Under the pieces are notes generated by a model. That model was not told the origin of the DNA. It saw only the letters and a list, made by a program, of their open reading frames with translations, and did not search any database. The translations under genes were made by a program, and so were the position numbers. Shown here in pieces: positions 1 through 6,799 of a stretch of 22,222 nucleotides of DNA. Source of the DNA: Methylococcaceae bacterium (GTDB lineage: Bacteria > Pseudomonadota > Gammaproteobacteria > Methylococcales > Methylomonadaceae); assembly GCA_005779525.1 (NCBI GenBank), contig SXIZ01000078.1:1-22222 (forward strand), written 5' to 3'. How positions within the stretch are numbered: position 1 is the first letter of the stretch; each line of letters starts with the position of its first letter.

Positions 1-91
1 GCATCCCTATGCTATCCCTGAGATTATCGCGAGACCCATTACCCACGGTTTACCCGCGTATTTAGCTTGGTTGGGGAGCGTGCAGGGTTGA
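1..91 (+). CDS. cutA: CutA-like protein, second copy, 3' end only
   Basis: The window opens inside a plus-strand reading frame. Its last 29 residues begin HPYAIPEIIARP and end at TGA 89-91. They match the C-terminus of the complete minus-strand cutA at 524-871 with one amino-acid change (Pro for Ala in THGLPAYLAW), and only about two bases differ over these 91. CutA proteins are small trimeric cytoplasmic proteins linked to divalent-cation tolerance, although their biochemical role is unsettled. The 5' part lies outside the window, so I cannot say whether this copy is complete. It is convergent with the other copy, and the similarity continues past both stop codons. Confidence 0.75.
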   Translation, partial: HPYAIPEIIARPITHGLPAYLAWLGSVQG

Positions 92-523
92 TTGCTTTGT
101 TGTTCTTATTGATGATTGTTGCTGATTCAACTGAGCACTAGTACTCAGTCAAGCTTCATTTGTCGGATAAAAAAAATTCATAACCCTTGATTTAAAGATG
201 CAGCAAAACTTTTCCACAGGATTAAGGTAAACGACATTATCCCTTTTGCCATCCCCCGATAACTACGAGGAGCGCAAGACATCAGCGGTAACCGGGCCGC
301 CTTTTCTTTGAATACTTTCTTTTCGACTGCACGGATGCAGGAGGTAGAGCAACGCCGGGAGCAGTTGCCGAGGCGGAGCAAAAGAAAGTATTTCGCCCTC
401 GGGTGCGAGAACCCGATTAAAAAAGCGTCGCGATAGCGACACATAACCAACAAATCAAATTTAACTGAGTACTATAGAGCTCAGATGAATAAACAATAAT
501 TATCTATAAGCACAACAAAGCAA
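92..523. other. Gene-free spacer between convergent cutA copies
   Basis: I see no credible gene here. The stretch holds the downstream parts of the inverted repeat (92-166 and 447-523) and the short palindromic repeat at 311-392. An open frame of about 90 codons on the minus strand crosses the repeat, but it has no plausible start context or recognisable product. Confidence 0.7.
311..392. repeat. Short palindromic dispersed repeat, copy 1
   Basis: An 82-bp unit bounded by perfect 13-bp terminal inverted repeats, AATACTTTCTTTT (311-323) and AAAAGAAAGTATT (380-392). A second copy lies inverted at 21952-22055. The half carrying GAGCAACGCC and GCAGTTGCCGAGGCGGAGC is almost identical between copies, while the middle differs by an insertion of about 22 bp. 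It codes for nothing obvious. It resembles the mobile-like intergenic repeats with AAAGAAAGTA ends found in many proteobacteria; that family assignment is from memory. Confidence 0.75.
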
Positions 524-871
524 TCAACCCTGCACGCTCCCCAACCAAGCTAAATACGCAGCTAAACCGTGGGTAATGGGTCTCGCGATAATCTCAGGGA
601 TAGCATAGGGATGCAGTTCTACGATGCCTTGTTCAATCTGGGAGTAATTTTCAGCCACGGCTTTGATCACTAGCAGGTATTCTGCGCTTGATTCAATTTG
701 CCCTTCCCAATGGTACATCGAGGTGATCCCGGGCAGAATATTTACGCAAGCCACCAACTTTGCTTCGAGTAATTGCCGTGCAAGCAACTCTGCTAGTTGC
801 CTATCTGGGCAGGTACATAAAATAATTTGATAAGCAGATGGCGGTGTTATTTCCTTATTGGAATTAGACAT
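524..871 (-). CDS. cutA: Divalent-cation tolerance protein CutA
   Basis: The 115-residue product has the usual CutA length and core: the IILCTCPDRQLAELLARQLLEAKLVACVN strand-helix unit, MYHWEGQIESSAEYLLVIK, and the C-terminal HPYAIPEIIARPI segment that forms part of the trimer interface in the family. The ATG at 869-871 has a strong ribosome-binding site (AGGAG, 5 bases upstream on the minus strand). CutA is a small cytoplasmic protein linked to copper and other divalent-metal tolerance; the mechanism is not settled. The gene is divergent from gcvR and convergent with a second cutA copy at the window edge. Confidence 0.93.
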   Translation of the reverse strand: MSNSNKEITPPSAYQIILCTCPDRQLAELLARQLLEAKLVACVNILPGITSMYHWEGQIESSAEYLLVIKAVAENYSQIEQGIVELHPYAIPEIIARPITHGLAAYLAWLGSVQG

Positions 872-892
872 GTTTTTCTCCTAAATGCATTG

Positions 893-960
893 CAGCATGC
901 TGAAATTTAACTCGCTCATAGCAAAACCCGGCGTATTTGGTCAACACTAGAATTAGTGTT
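893..960. promoter_or_regulatory. Divergent cutA/gcvR control region with two palindromes
   Basis: The gap between the divergent starts contains a perfect 10-bp palindrome CAGCATGCTG (893-902) and a hairpin with 7-bp perfect arms, AACACTA/TAGTGTT, around GAAT (943-960). Both lie where promoters for the two genes must be, so they could be operators. No regulator can be assigned from sequence alone. Confidence 0.3.
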
Positions 961-994
961 ACACTTAAACCACCCCTCCAACGCTGGATATTCT

Positions 995-1519
995 ATGCAA
1001 CTTGCTGTCACCTTACTTGGATTAAATGTATACCGATTTATTTCTGAGATTTTCTTAACGATTAGTGATTGTAAATGTACGCTGCTGGATGCGAGTAGTT
1101 CGCGTCTGGGAAAAGCCAGTGCAGCGTATTTGCTGATTGAAGGTAATTGGAATCATATCGCCCGTTTTGAAAACAATTTGGCGGTATTACAGGAAAAGTT
1201 AGGCATTCAAGCACACACCCTGCGCATCGATAAACTTGAAAAAGATATTGAAGGTATGCCGTATTCTTTAGAGGTCATCACCCTGGAACAGGATGAAACC
1301 CTACAAAGCATTCTGACATTTTTAAACGAAAATAACATTGCTATTCAAGAATTTAACGCCAGCCGCTATGCCACACACTATAATCAAAGTCTCATTTTTT
1401 CGGTGAAAATGGTTATTATTATTCCTAAAGAGGCGCCGCTATTATCGATACGCGAACAATTTTTAGATTTTTGTGATCAACTCAATCTTGACGCTATTTT
1501 AGAGCCTATCAAACGTTAA
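995..1519 (+). CDS. gcvR: GcvR-like ACT-domain protein (glycine cleavage system regulator family)
   Basis: The 174-residue product carries two ACT-type halves. The first (about 1-80) has the pattern ...SDCKCTLLDASSSRLGKASAAYLLIEGNW, where the GNW motif matches the SGSW of E. coli GcvR. The second half starts near EVITLEQDE. GcvR acts as an antagonist of the LysR-type activator GcvA in E. coli; I see no gcvA here, so the partner is unknown. I chose the ATG at 995 because it begins exactly at the first ACT strand (MQLAVTLLGLN). A GTG at 956 in the same frame would add 13 unrelated residues inside a hairpin. The gene ends 11 bp from convergent pncC. The usual bcp neighbour is absent. Confidence 0.75.
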   Translation: MQLAVTLLGLNVYRFISEIFLTISDCKCTLLDASSSRLGKASAAYLLIEGNWNHIARFENNLAVLQEKLGIQAHTLRIDKLEKDIEGMPYSLEVITLEQDETLQSILTFLNENNIAIQEFNASRYATHYNQSLIFSVKMVIIIPKEAPLLSIREQFLDFCDQLNLDAILEPIKR

Positions 1520-1541
1520 CAGCGCGTGTATCACTGCGCTG
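1520..1541. terminator. Possible shared stem-loop between convergent gcvR and pncC
   Basis: CAGCGC (1520-1525) pairs perfectly with GCGCTG (1536-1541) around a 10-base loop. It lies directly at the gcvR stop and overlaps the last codons of pncC. There is only a weak T-run (ATTT) after it on the plus strand, so termination is uncertain. Confidence 0.3.
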
Positions 1542-2037
1542 ATTTACCGACAAGCTGCGCAACTAAATATTCTAAAGCCCGGTTAACGGTTTGCATCCTT
1601 ACGCTATGCCGATCTCCCGTAAAATGTTGTAGCTCCCAGTAACCTTGCGCATGCCTTGCCTGCCAGGCAATATACACTGTGCCCACGGGTTTATGATCCG
1701 TTCCACCCCCAGGCCCTGCAATTCCCGTAATAGCCACCGCATAATCAGCTCGACTTTGCCTAATCGCCCCCGCCACCATCGCTAAGGCCGTTTCACTGCT
1801 GACTGCACCATATTCGGCAATTAGATTGGGATCTACACCGAGCATTTCTGACTTTGCCTGATTACTGTAAGTCACGAATCCGCGATCAAACCACAAGGAA
1901 CTCCCAGGAATTTCGGTCAAGATAGCCGCTAACAAGCCGCCAGTACACGATTCGGCGACCGCCAGTAATTTTTCTTGCGCCCAGAAAATACCGCCTAACT
2001 TATCGGCTAATTTTAATAATTGCGCTTCCTTCACCAT
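1531..2037 (-). CDS. pncC: Nicotinamide-nucleotide amidase PncC (CinA C-terminal domain)
   Basis: This 168-residue stand-alone CinA-C protein has the family signatures: AESCTGG (residues 28-34, with Ser30 as the expected nucleophile), GFVTYSNQAK, GAVSSETA and the glycine-rich AITGIAGPGGG. PncC hydrolyses nicotinamide mononucleotide to nicotinate mononucleotide and ammonia, recycling NMN made for example by bacterial DNA ligase. The N-terminal molybdopterin-like domain of full CinA is missing, as in E. coli PncC. Its ATG overlaps the end of the flgT-like gene by 7 bases, so it is probably translated from the same mRNA and coupled, although its function is unrelated to flagella. Confidence 0.92.
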   Translation of the reverse strand: MVKEAQLLKLADKLGGIFWAQEKLLAVAESCTGGLLAAILTEIPGSSLWFDRGFVTYSNQAKSEMLGVDPNLIAEYGAVSSETALAMVAGAIRQSRADYAVAITGIAGPGGGTDHKPVGTVYIAWQARHAQGYWELQHFTGDRHSVRMQTVNRALEYLVAQLVGKSAQ

Positions 2038-3272
2038 GATCGCACCCAGTCTCCTACCCGTACGCCCGCTTTTCCAGGTGGAACCTCCAAACTACCGCTG
2101 GCAAAACGGGGTCGGACATCCGTCAACGTCAACACTCCAACGGGATGTTTGTCTGTACCCACAAAACGCGTCTGCCCTTCCACCTGAATATTCTCGCCCA
2201 CATCACTATAGACCACCAGTTGATCGCCAGGGTTTAGATTCTCTTGCGCTCCGGCATCTATCGTAATATTGTCTTTTTCAATTTTTACGATGCGCGTGGC
2301 CATGGGATAACAACTTAAACCACGCCGAATATCGCTACTGGCTTTAGCTATTATTTGGGTGATTTTTTCACCCGTGACCGTGGCTTTAAAGCGTTCACTG
2401 CCGACCGTATAATCTTGGGGCAGCCAAACATCCCCCTGCGCGGCATCAGTGTAGCGATATTGTAGCAATAATGCCCCAGTAAAGCCGTCATGGACATAAA
2501 CATCCATCCCGATACCGCGTCTTGACCAGACATCACGCAAAAAGCTTTTGGCCATACCGATAGGCCCACTGCCACGAATATAATCGCCGGATTCAATTTG
2601 TAGATCGCGAATCACACCCGACAACACAAACTGCACCCCCTCATACTCAGCCATTTGCATCACTTTAGACGTCTGATAAGCGTCATCGGCAGGTAATTCT
2701 GGAGCCATGACCGGATTTTCATATAAGGTAATTTGAGTGGCATTGCGACCAATGAAGTCACGCGATTCGATTAATTGATTGGTGATTTCGCGCGGCACAC
2801 CGCTGTAGATATCCTGAGCTTCTGAACTGCTCAATTGCGCAGGATCCACGGGAGGGAAAGCGGTAGCAATAATACGTTTACGGAAAGGTGCACTGCAACT
2901 ATCACTGGGGCTTAAAAACACCTTAGCACGTACGGTATACACATCATCATTGACCCACTCGTCCAAAACTTGCGTATTGCTGATGGCCGCTACCGCACGA
3001 AAAGTCGCGGTATCGGTTTGTATACTACTCTGACTCATCTGCGTGCGCGCGCTGACTTGGGTTCCGGCTTGGAGAGTCGCTTGGCGAATCGCATCTTGGA
3101 TTGCTTGTTTGCGCGCCAGCAAGCGCGTCCCTTTCACTATCGCCGCATGACCTTCAACGACTATCGCTTGTACGGGGGGCTTGGCGACTTTTACAGGCTT
3201 AGTTTCCCATAAACTACAGGCAGAACTAAGCAGCAGCGCACTTATGACGAGAGTTTTAACAGGAAAATTCAC
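2031..3272 (-). CDS. flgT: FlgT-like flagellar assembly lipoprotein
   Basis: A 413-residue protein with a lipoprotein signal peptide: a basic start, the hydrophobic run TLVISALLLSSAC and lipobox Cys19. The N-terminal segment VVEGHAAIVKGTRLLARKQAIQDAIRQATLQAG matches the FlgT N-domain. A middle domain follows (EYEGVQFVLSGVIRDL, with strands on both sides), then a C-terminal beta-rich domain (NITIDAGAQENLNPGDQLVVY). In Vibrio, FlgT builds the H-ring around the LP ring of the sodium-driven polar flagellum. The start is GTG at 3270-3272, two bases after the stop of the upstream small gene, which suggests translational coupling. The lipobox implies membrane anchoring. The family call is good; the H-ring role is inferred. 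Confidence 0.82.
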   Translation of the reverse strand: MNFPVKTLVISALLLSSACSLWETKPVKVAKPPVQAIVVEGHAAIVKGTRLLARKQAIQDAIRQATLQAGTQVSARTQMSQSSIQTDTATFRAVAAISNTQVLDEWVNDDVYTVRAKVFLSPSDSCSAPFRKRIIATAFPPVDPAQLSSSEAQDIYSGVPREITNQLIESRDFIGRNATQITLYENPVMAPELPADDAYQTSKVMQMAEYEGVQFVLSGVIRDLQIESGDYIRGSGPIGMAKSFLRDVWSRRGIGMDVYVHDGFTGALLLQYRYTDAAQGDVWLPQDYTVGSERFKATVTGEKITQIIAKASSDIRRGLSCYPMATRIVKIEKDNITIDAGAQENLNPGDQLVVYSDVGENIQVEGQTRFVGTDKHPVGVLTLTDVRPRFASGSLEVPPGKAGVRVGDWVRSW

Positions 3273-3274
3273 CT

Positions 3275-3487
3275 TTACTGATATCCATCTTGGTAGTAAC
3301 GAGTTACACCATAAAAATTGGTCGCCGGGGGATAATAGACTTCAGTTCGAGGCGTAAACATCGGGTAACCCGTAGTATACCCCCAACCCGAAACATGGTA
3401 TCTCGAAGTGCTCGGTACCCAAATAGGCGCACAGGCAGATAACCCGAATAAAAACAGTAATAGCATAATCCAACGTTGCAAGCGCAT
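3275..3487 (-). CDS. Small tyrosine-rich lipoprotein in the flagellar cluster
   Basis: A 70-residue protein with a clear lipoprotein signal: MRLQRW, a Leu/Phe-rich core, and lipobox LSAC with Cys19. The mature part is only 52 residues and carries nine tyrosines and two tryptophans, with YY pairs and Gly-Tyr steps and no recognisable domain. The ATG at 3485-3487 has a good ribosome-binding site (TGGAG, 7 bases before). It lies between the flgP-like and flgT-like genes, two bases before the latter's start, so it is probably part of the same envelope or flagellar unit. I do not recognise it as FlgO, which is larger. The function is unknown. Confidence 0.8.
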   Translation of the reverse strand: MRLQRWIMLLLFLFGLSACAPIWVPSTSRYHVSGWGYTTGYPMFTPRTEVYYPPATNFYGVTRYYQDGYQ

Positions 3488-3509
3488 AGCAATACTCCAA
3501 AAATCTGCG

Positions 3510-4199
3510 TTATAAGCGATGAGGTTTGCTTAAGTTTTTAGCCGACAGCTCGCGGCCTGTGCGTTTAGCTGCACTCTTATTAGCTTGAGCATAGGACATC
3601 TGCAAAAAATTTCCAGTATCTTCGGGTTTCGCAATAAACCCGCGGGTATCAGGGTAGGGATAACAATCTACATTATTACACCCCGAGACCAACCTTCCCG
3701 GATCGTTATTGCCTTCAGGCAGAGCTGACATGGGTAAGCCCTGGGCCATCCCCAGACACTCATTTACCACGGCAACAGGACCACCCACACATTCATAAAA
3801 ATGCGGGGTTAGATCAATTTCCATCACCGTTTCGTAGGTGTCGGCATCAATCGCCGTGATACTTTTTACCCGCGCCCCGCGCACCACAGAATCAATATAG
3901 GAACGGTAACTATCATTTTTTACCATCATATTTTCCACTGTCGTATGGCTATTTAAGTGTACCCCGTAAATTTGCTCTGCTAATGCGCGGTAAGCTTCCA
4001 TCTTAGAAGCCCGCATACCCATTAAGCGACGCTGTGCAGGTAAAAAGCGGTTGCGATCTACGGTCCCGTAGCCCATTGCGGTTAGGGTTTTAACGGGGGG
4101 AACAGGCAGTCGTGCCATATCATTTTTGACCACACAGCCTTGCAGCAGCCATCCCATGACTACCAAAGCGGGCAGTTTGTGAAATTTTGTTATATTCAC
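3510..4199 (-). CDS. flgP: FlgP-like LPP20-family outer-membrane lipoprotein
   Basis: The protein has a lipobox (LLQGC) after a hydrophobic segment, then the LPP20/FlgP core: RLMGMRASKMEAYRALAEQIYGVHL, VRGARVKSI, and a strand ending TVMEIDLTPHFYECV. FlgP lipoproteins are part of the basal disk or outer-membrane ring of polar flagella. The start needs care. An ATG at 4203-4205 has its GGAG only one base away. The GTG at 4197-4199 has the same GGAG at an ideal 7 bases and gives a 229-residue protein with Cys22. A far-upstream ATG (4271) would give an over-long signal sequence. The tail after ~170 residues is low in recognisable features and has two Cys near a GCNNVDCYPYPD motif. Confidence 0.8.
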   Translation of the reverse strand: MNITKFHKLPALVVMGWLLQGCVVKNDMARLPVPPVKTLTAMGYGTVDRNRFLPAQRRLMGMRASKMEAYRALAEQIYGVHLNSHTTVENMMVKNDSYRSYIDSVVRGARVKSITAIDADTYETVMEIDLTPHFYECVGGPVAVVNECLGMAQGLPMSALPEGNNDPGRLVSGCNNVDCYPYPDTRGFIAKPEDTGNFLQMSYAQANKSAAKRTGRELSAKNLSKPHRL

Positions 4200-4227
4200 C
4201 GTCATTCTCCAAAAACTATGAGCAGTC

Positions 4228-4254
4228 TTAGCGGCAAAACCTAAAATTTCTTGA
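4228..4254 (-). promoter_or_regulatory. Candidate sigma-28 (FliA) promoter of the flgP-like operon
   Basis: Read on the minus strand, TCAAGAAA (4247-4254) is followed by exactly 11 bases and then GCCGCTAA (4228-4235). The sigma-28 consensus is TAAAGTTT-N11-GCCGATAA, so the -10 matches 7 of 8 and the spacing is exact, but the -35 is poor (4 of 8). Transcription would start near 4221, about 20 bases before the GTG start at 4199. This also argues against the far-upstream ATG at 4271. Confidence 0.45.
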
Positions 4255-4491
4255 GCATAATTTGCATGCAATTCCCAATTTTCACCCTATAGCAATACAC
4301 TTATAATGACGACTATTGCACAATAAAAAACAATTAGTTAGCATCAATAACTGTATTTAGTTCACAATTTTATTAAAAATCACCTATGCTATATCAGGTT
4401 ATAAGCGTAACAATCGCATCAACTAGCGCATTATCTAAGCTTGTACACCATGAATACAGGATGTAACTAACTCAACTTTTTATTTAAATCA

Positions 4492-4513
4492 GGATAGAAG
4501 CTTTTCTCTATCC
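4492..4513 (+). promoter_or_regulatory. Hairpin next to the RR-phosphatase ribosome-binding site
   Basis: GGATAGA (4492-4498) and TCTATCC (4507-4513) form perfect 7-bp arms around an 8-base loop. The 3' arm directly abuts the GGGG ribosome-binding site (4514-4517) of the gene starting at 4524. It could affect translation initiation; no T-run follows it. Confidence 0.35.
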
Positions 4514-4523
4514 GGGGTTACCA

Positions 4524-5750
4524 ATGCTTGAAAAATCCTCAGACAAAATCCTGTGCGTCGATGATGAAGATAATATTTTACATTTATTCAATCGTTCCTT
4601 AGGTCGTAAATTCCAGCTGTTTACCGCCAATTCTGCAGAAAATGCACTACAGATTTTACGTGAACATACGGATATAGCAGTGATCTTATCGGATTACAAT
4701 ATGCCAATTATGAATGGCGTAGAGTTTCTAAAAAAAGCAGAGACGCTGGCACCGGATAGCATTCAAATCATGCTGACTGGAAATATAGAACTGGATGTGG
4801 CTATTAACGCGATCAATGAAACCAACATTTTTCGTTATCTCCCCAAACCTTGTCCCATGCCAGTCATCCAAAAAGTCATTGGCGATGCCCTAGCACAATA
4901 CTATCTAAAATTTGAAAAAGCTCGGCTCACAAGGCAGTTGCAAGAAAAAAATGAGGAATTAGCCGACAGTAATAAAAAACTTGCCAAACAAAAATACTTA
5001 TTGGAATACGAGCTGGAGACGGCAAAAATCGTCTACAGCAAAATTAACTCTCAAAATACACTGCTGATCGATGGCATAGAATGTTTTATTGCCGCTAAAA
5101 GCTTGGTGGGAGGAGATTTCATTCTTACCCACAGCATGCCAGAACATGGGGTGCTGTATCTCATGCTGGGTGATTTGACTGGTCACGGCCTGCAATCCGC
5201 ATTGTCAGTACTATTAGTGCACGAAACCTTTGAGAATGTGTGTTACACGCTACCCAGCGTTGAACAATTAGCCGAAAGTATTAATGACAAAATGTTTCAT
5301 CTCTTGCCCGTGGACTTATTTTGCGCTGCCGTGATCTTTAAAATAGAGATAAACGCAGGTGTATTCCATTTATGGCAAGGCGCCATGCCAGATGTTTACT
5401 TATTGGACAGCCACGACCATATTCAGGAAACCTTAATCTCTAACAATCTACCGCTTGGAATCGAGGCTAACATGCTTACTAACCATAGCAGCTGTCATCG
5501 GTTTGCCAATCTAGAATCCTTATTTATCTACAGTGACGGAATCATTGAACAAATGAATTCACAACAACAAATGTTTGATAATAGCCGTTTGCAATTTGCT
5601 TTAGAGCATACACCCACAGGTGAACGTCACATTGATTTTATTTTAGAAAGCTTGCACAGCTATCAGCAACAGCAACCCCAAACTGATGATATTTCAATCT
5701 GTGAAATAAATTTTCCAAGGCTCATCCAAGCCTTTAAACAATGCAGGTGA
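4524..5750 (+). CDS. Response regulator fused to PP2C/SpoIIE-type serine phosphatase
   Basis: The 408-residue protein starts with a receiver domain (about 8-125): acidic pair DD13-14, phospho-acceptor Asp57 in LSDYNMP, and Lys in LPKP. A coiled-coil linker of about 45 residues follows (LQEKNEELADSNKKLAKQK), then a SpoIIE/PP2C phosphatase domain (about 175-395) with metal-binding motifs VGGDF, LGDLTGHG, YSDGI and TDDIS. Such proteins dephosphorylate anti-sigma-factor antagonists or STAS proteins in response to receiver phosphorylation. No kinase/antagonist pair lies next to it, so the target is open; the small STAS-like protein at 18894 is a conceivable but unsupported partner. It is followed by the fnr-like gene in the same direction. 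Confidence 0.9.
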   Translation: MLEKSSDKILCVDDEDNILHLFNRSLGRKFQLFTANSAENALQILREHTDIAVILSDYNMPIMNGVEFLKKAETLAPDSIQIMLTGNIELDVAINAINETNIFRYLPKPCPMPVIQKVIGDALAQYYLKFEKARLTRQLQEKNEELADSNKKLAKQKYLLEYELETAKIVYSKINSQNTLLIDGIECFIAAKSLVGGDFILTHSMPEHGVLYLMLGDLTGHGLQSALSVLLVHETFENVCYTLPSVEQLAESINDKMFHLLPVDLFCAAVIFKIEINAGVFHLWQGAMPDVYLLDSHDHIQETLISNNLPLGIEANMLTNHSSCHRFANLESLFIYSDGIIEQMNSQQQMFDNSRLQFALEHTPTGERHIDFILESLHSYQQQQPQTDDISICEINFPRLIQAFKQCR

Positions 5751-5829
5751 TCAATCGCAACAATTCCAGAAACCAGTGCTCAAAAACATCAGCATCCCCC
5801 CCTAAAATAGCCTATCATAGCAAGGATTA

Positions 5830-5846
5830 TGCGCCAGTCTGGCGCA
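5830..5846 (+). terminator. Strong GC hairpin between RR-phosphatase and fnr-like genes
   Basis: TGCGCCA (5830-5836) pairs perfectly with TGGCGCA (5840-5846) around a 3-base loop. A T-rich stretch (TTTCTTT) begins only about 10 bases later, so this is not a textbook terminator and could be an attenuator or protein-binding site. The 9-base direct repeat CAAGGATTA flanks it at 5821-5829 and 5863-5871; the second copy includes the ribosome-binding site of the fnr-like gene. Confidence 0.4.
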
Positions 5847-5877
5847 AGCAAGCGTTTCTTTCCAAGGATTACACTGC

Positions 5878-6615
5878 ATGGGAATACCCGTATCAACTAC
5901 CTCATGTGCCAACTGCCGACTGGCCGATATTTGCTTACCGTACGGCTTACATTCCAATGAAATCGACTTACTCGTCAATATTATCCAAAATAAACGCCCG
6001 ATGCAGATCAACGACACCCTGTATCGTCAAAATGAAAAATGTTGCAGTTTATTTGCAGTCAAATCAGGATCTTTTAGAAGCTTTATAACCAATAGCGAAG
6101 GAGAAGAACAAACGATTGGTTTTTATTTACCCGGTGAGCTGATTGGTTTAGATGCGTTGCAATCTGGACATAACACCTGCACCACCATTGCATTAGAAAC
6201 CGCCTCGGTGTGCGAATTACCCTTAGCCAGCCTAAATGAATTGTGTGTAAAAATACCCAGTTTACAACTGCAGATGCTACGCATACTTGGGAAAGAAATT
6301 ATTTCCGATCATGACAAAATCATTTTACTGGGACACCGATCAGCAAAAGAGCGTTTAGCGACTTTTTTACTGATGCTGTCACGACGTTACGGCGCACTGG
6401 GATTTTCCAATATAGAGTTCAATCTCAGTATGCGGCGTCAAGATATCGCCAATTTTTTAGGGATTACTATCGAAACCGTAAGCAGACAATTTGCCGAACT
6501 CACCAAAGAAGGCATAATTTCGATAAACCGCCGCGGCGTTTATATCAACAAGCTCAGTATCTTACAAGCCATCGTCGAACCTTGCAAAACTGACCCTGAA
6601 TGTTTAATGCGCTAA
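5878..6615 (+). CDS. fnr: FNR/Anr-type oxygen-sensing transcriptional regulator
   Basis: A 245-residue CRP/FNR-family protein. Cysteines 10, 13, 19 (CANCRLADIC) and 112 (ASVCELP) line up with Cys20, 23, 29 and 122 of E. coli FNR at a constant offset of ten residues, so an oxygen-labile [4Fe-4S] cluster is expected. The effector domain is followed by a long dimerisation helix and a winged helix whose recognition helix carries Glu199, Ser202 and Arg203 (ETVSR), equivalent to the E209/S212/R213 that read TTGAT half-sites. It should switch genes on or off under low oxygen. AAGGA lies 9 bases before the ATG. A perfect FNR box occurs 280 bp downstream at 6895-6908. Confidence 0.93.
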   Translation: MGIPVSTTSCANCRLADICLPYGLHSNEIDLLVNIIQNKRPMQINDTLYRQNEKCCSLFAVKSGSFRSFITNSEGEEQTIGFYLPGELIGLDALQSGHNTCTTIALETASVCELPLASLNELCVKIPSLQLQMLRILGKEIISDHDKIILLGHRSAKERLATFLLMLSRRYGALGFSNIEFNLSMRRQDIANFLGITIETVSRQFAELTKEGIISINRRGVYINKLSILQAIVEPCKTDPECLMR

Positions 6616-6630
6616 CCAGCTATCCAAATT

Positions 6631-6661
6631 TAATGATACCGCTATTTCCACGGCATCATTA
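6631..6661. terminator. Stem-loop between convergent fnr-like and small lipoprotein genes
   Basis: TAATGAT and ATCATTA form 7 perfect pairs, followed by one mismatch and two more G-C pairs around an 11-base loop. It lies exactly between the stop codons of the two convergent genes (6615 and 6680), as a bidirectional terminator would, although neither side has a proper T-run. Confidence 0.45.
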
Positions 6662-6679
6662 ACTTAGTAAGGACTAAAT

Positions 6680-6799
6680 TTACTTAGCACTTTCTGCCGA
6701 GCCACCTGCTGGTCTGCTCGGGCCTTGTCCGCTTTGTTGGCAAGCTGCCAAAGTAACTACAGCCATCATGACCAACAATACGCGACTTAAAATTTTCAT
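6680..6799 (-). CDS. 39-residue lipoprotein behind an FNR-type promoter
   Basis: A small gene encoding 39 residues. The N-terminus is a classic lipoprotein signal peptide: MKILSR, a hydrophobic core of V, L, M and A, and lipobox LAAC with Cys20. The mature part is only about 20 residues, rich in Gln, Gly, Ser, Pro and Ala (QQSGQG ... GGSAESAK). The ATG (6797-6799) has AGGG 7 bases upstream. Two strong points make this a real gene: signal peptide plus ribosome-binding site, and a promoter 60-110 bp upstream consisting of a perfect FNR box and a TATAGT -10 at class-II spacing. It resembles the entericidin-like class of tiny lipoproteins in size only. The function is unknown. Confidence 0.75.
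   Translation of the reverse strand: MKILSRVLLVMMAVVTLAACQQSGQGPSRPAGGSAESAK

Larger units (their letters stand above)
1..614. repeat. Imperfect inverted repeat of cutA 3' ends (arms 1-166 and 447-614)
   Basis: Bases 1-166 match the reverse complement of 447-614. The first 91 bp (cutA 3' ends) are nearly identical. The remaining ~75 bp downstream of the stops are clearly more diverged (roughly a dozen mismatches and a 2-base gap) but still collinear. Both arms finish with a 27-bp box (140-166 and 447-473) starting AGTACTCAGT. The ~280-bp spacer holds an unrelated palindromic element at 311-392. The left arm is cut by the window edge. Confidence 0.85.
4200..4523. other. Intergenic region between flgP-like gene and RR-phosphatase gene
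   Basis: A gene-free AT-rich stretch between divergent genes. It contains the sigma-28-like candidate at 4228-4254 (minus strand). On the plus strand there is a weak sigma-70-like pair, TTCACA (4361-4366) and TATGCT (4385-4390) with 18 bp between. A hairpin sits at 4492-4513 just before the RR-phosphatase start. Nothing else stands out. Confidence 0.5.

Noticed and set aside
178..453. Minus-strand 91-codon open frame across the palindromic repeat
   Set aside because: It runs through the repeat, has no credible start context and no recognisable protein features.
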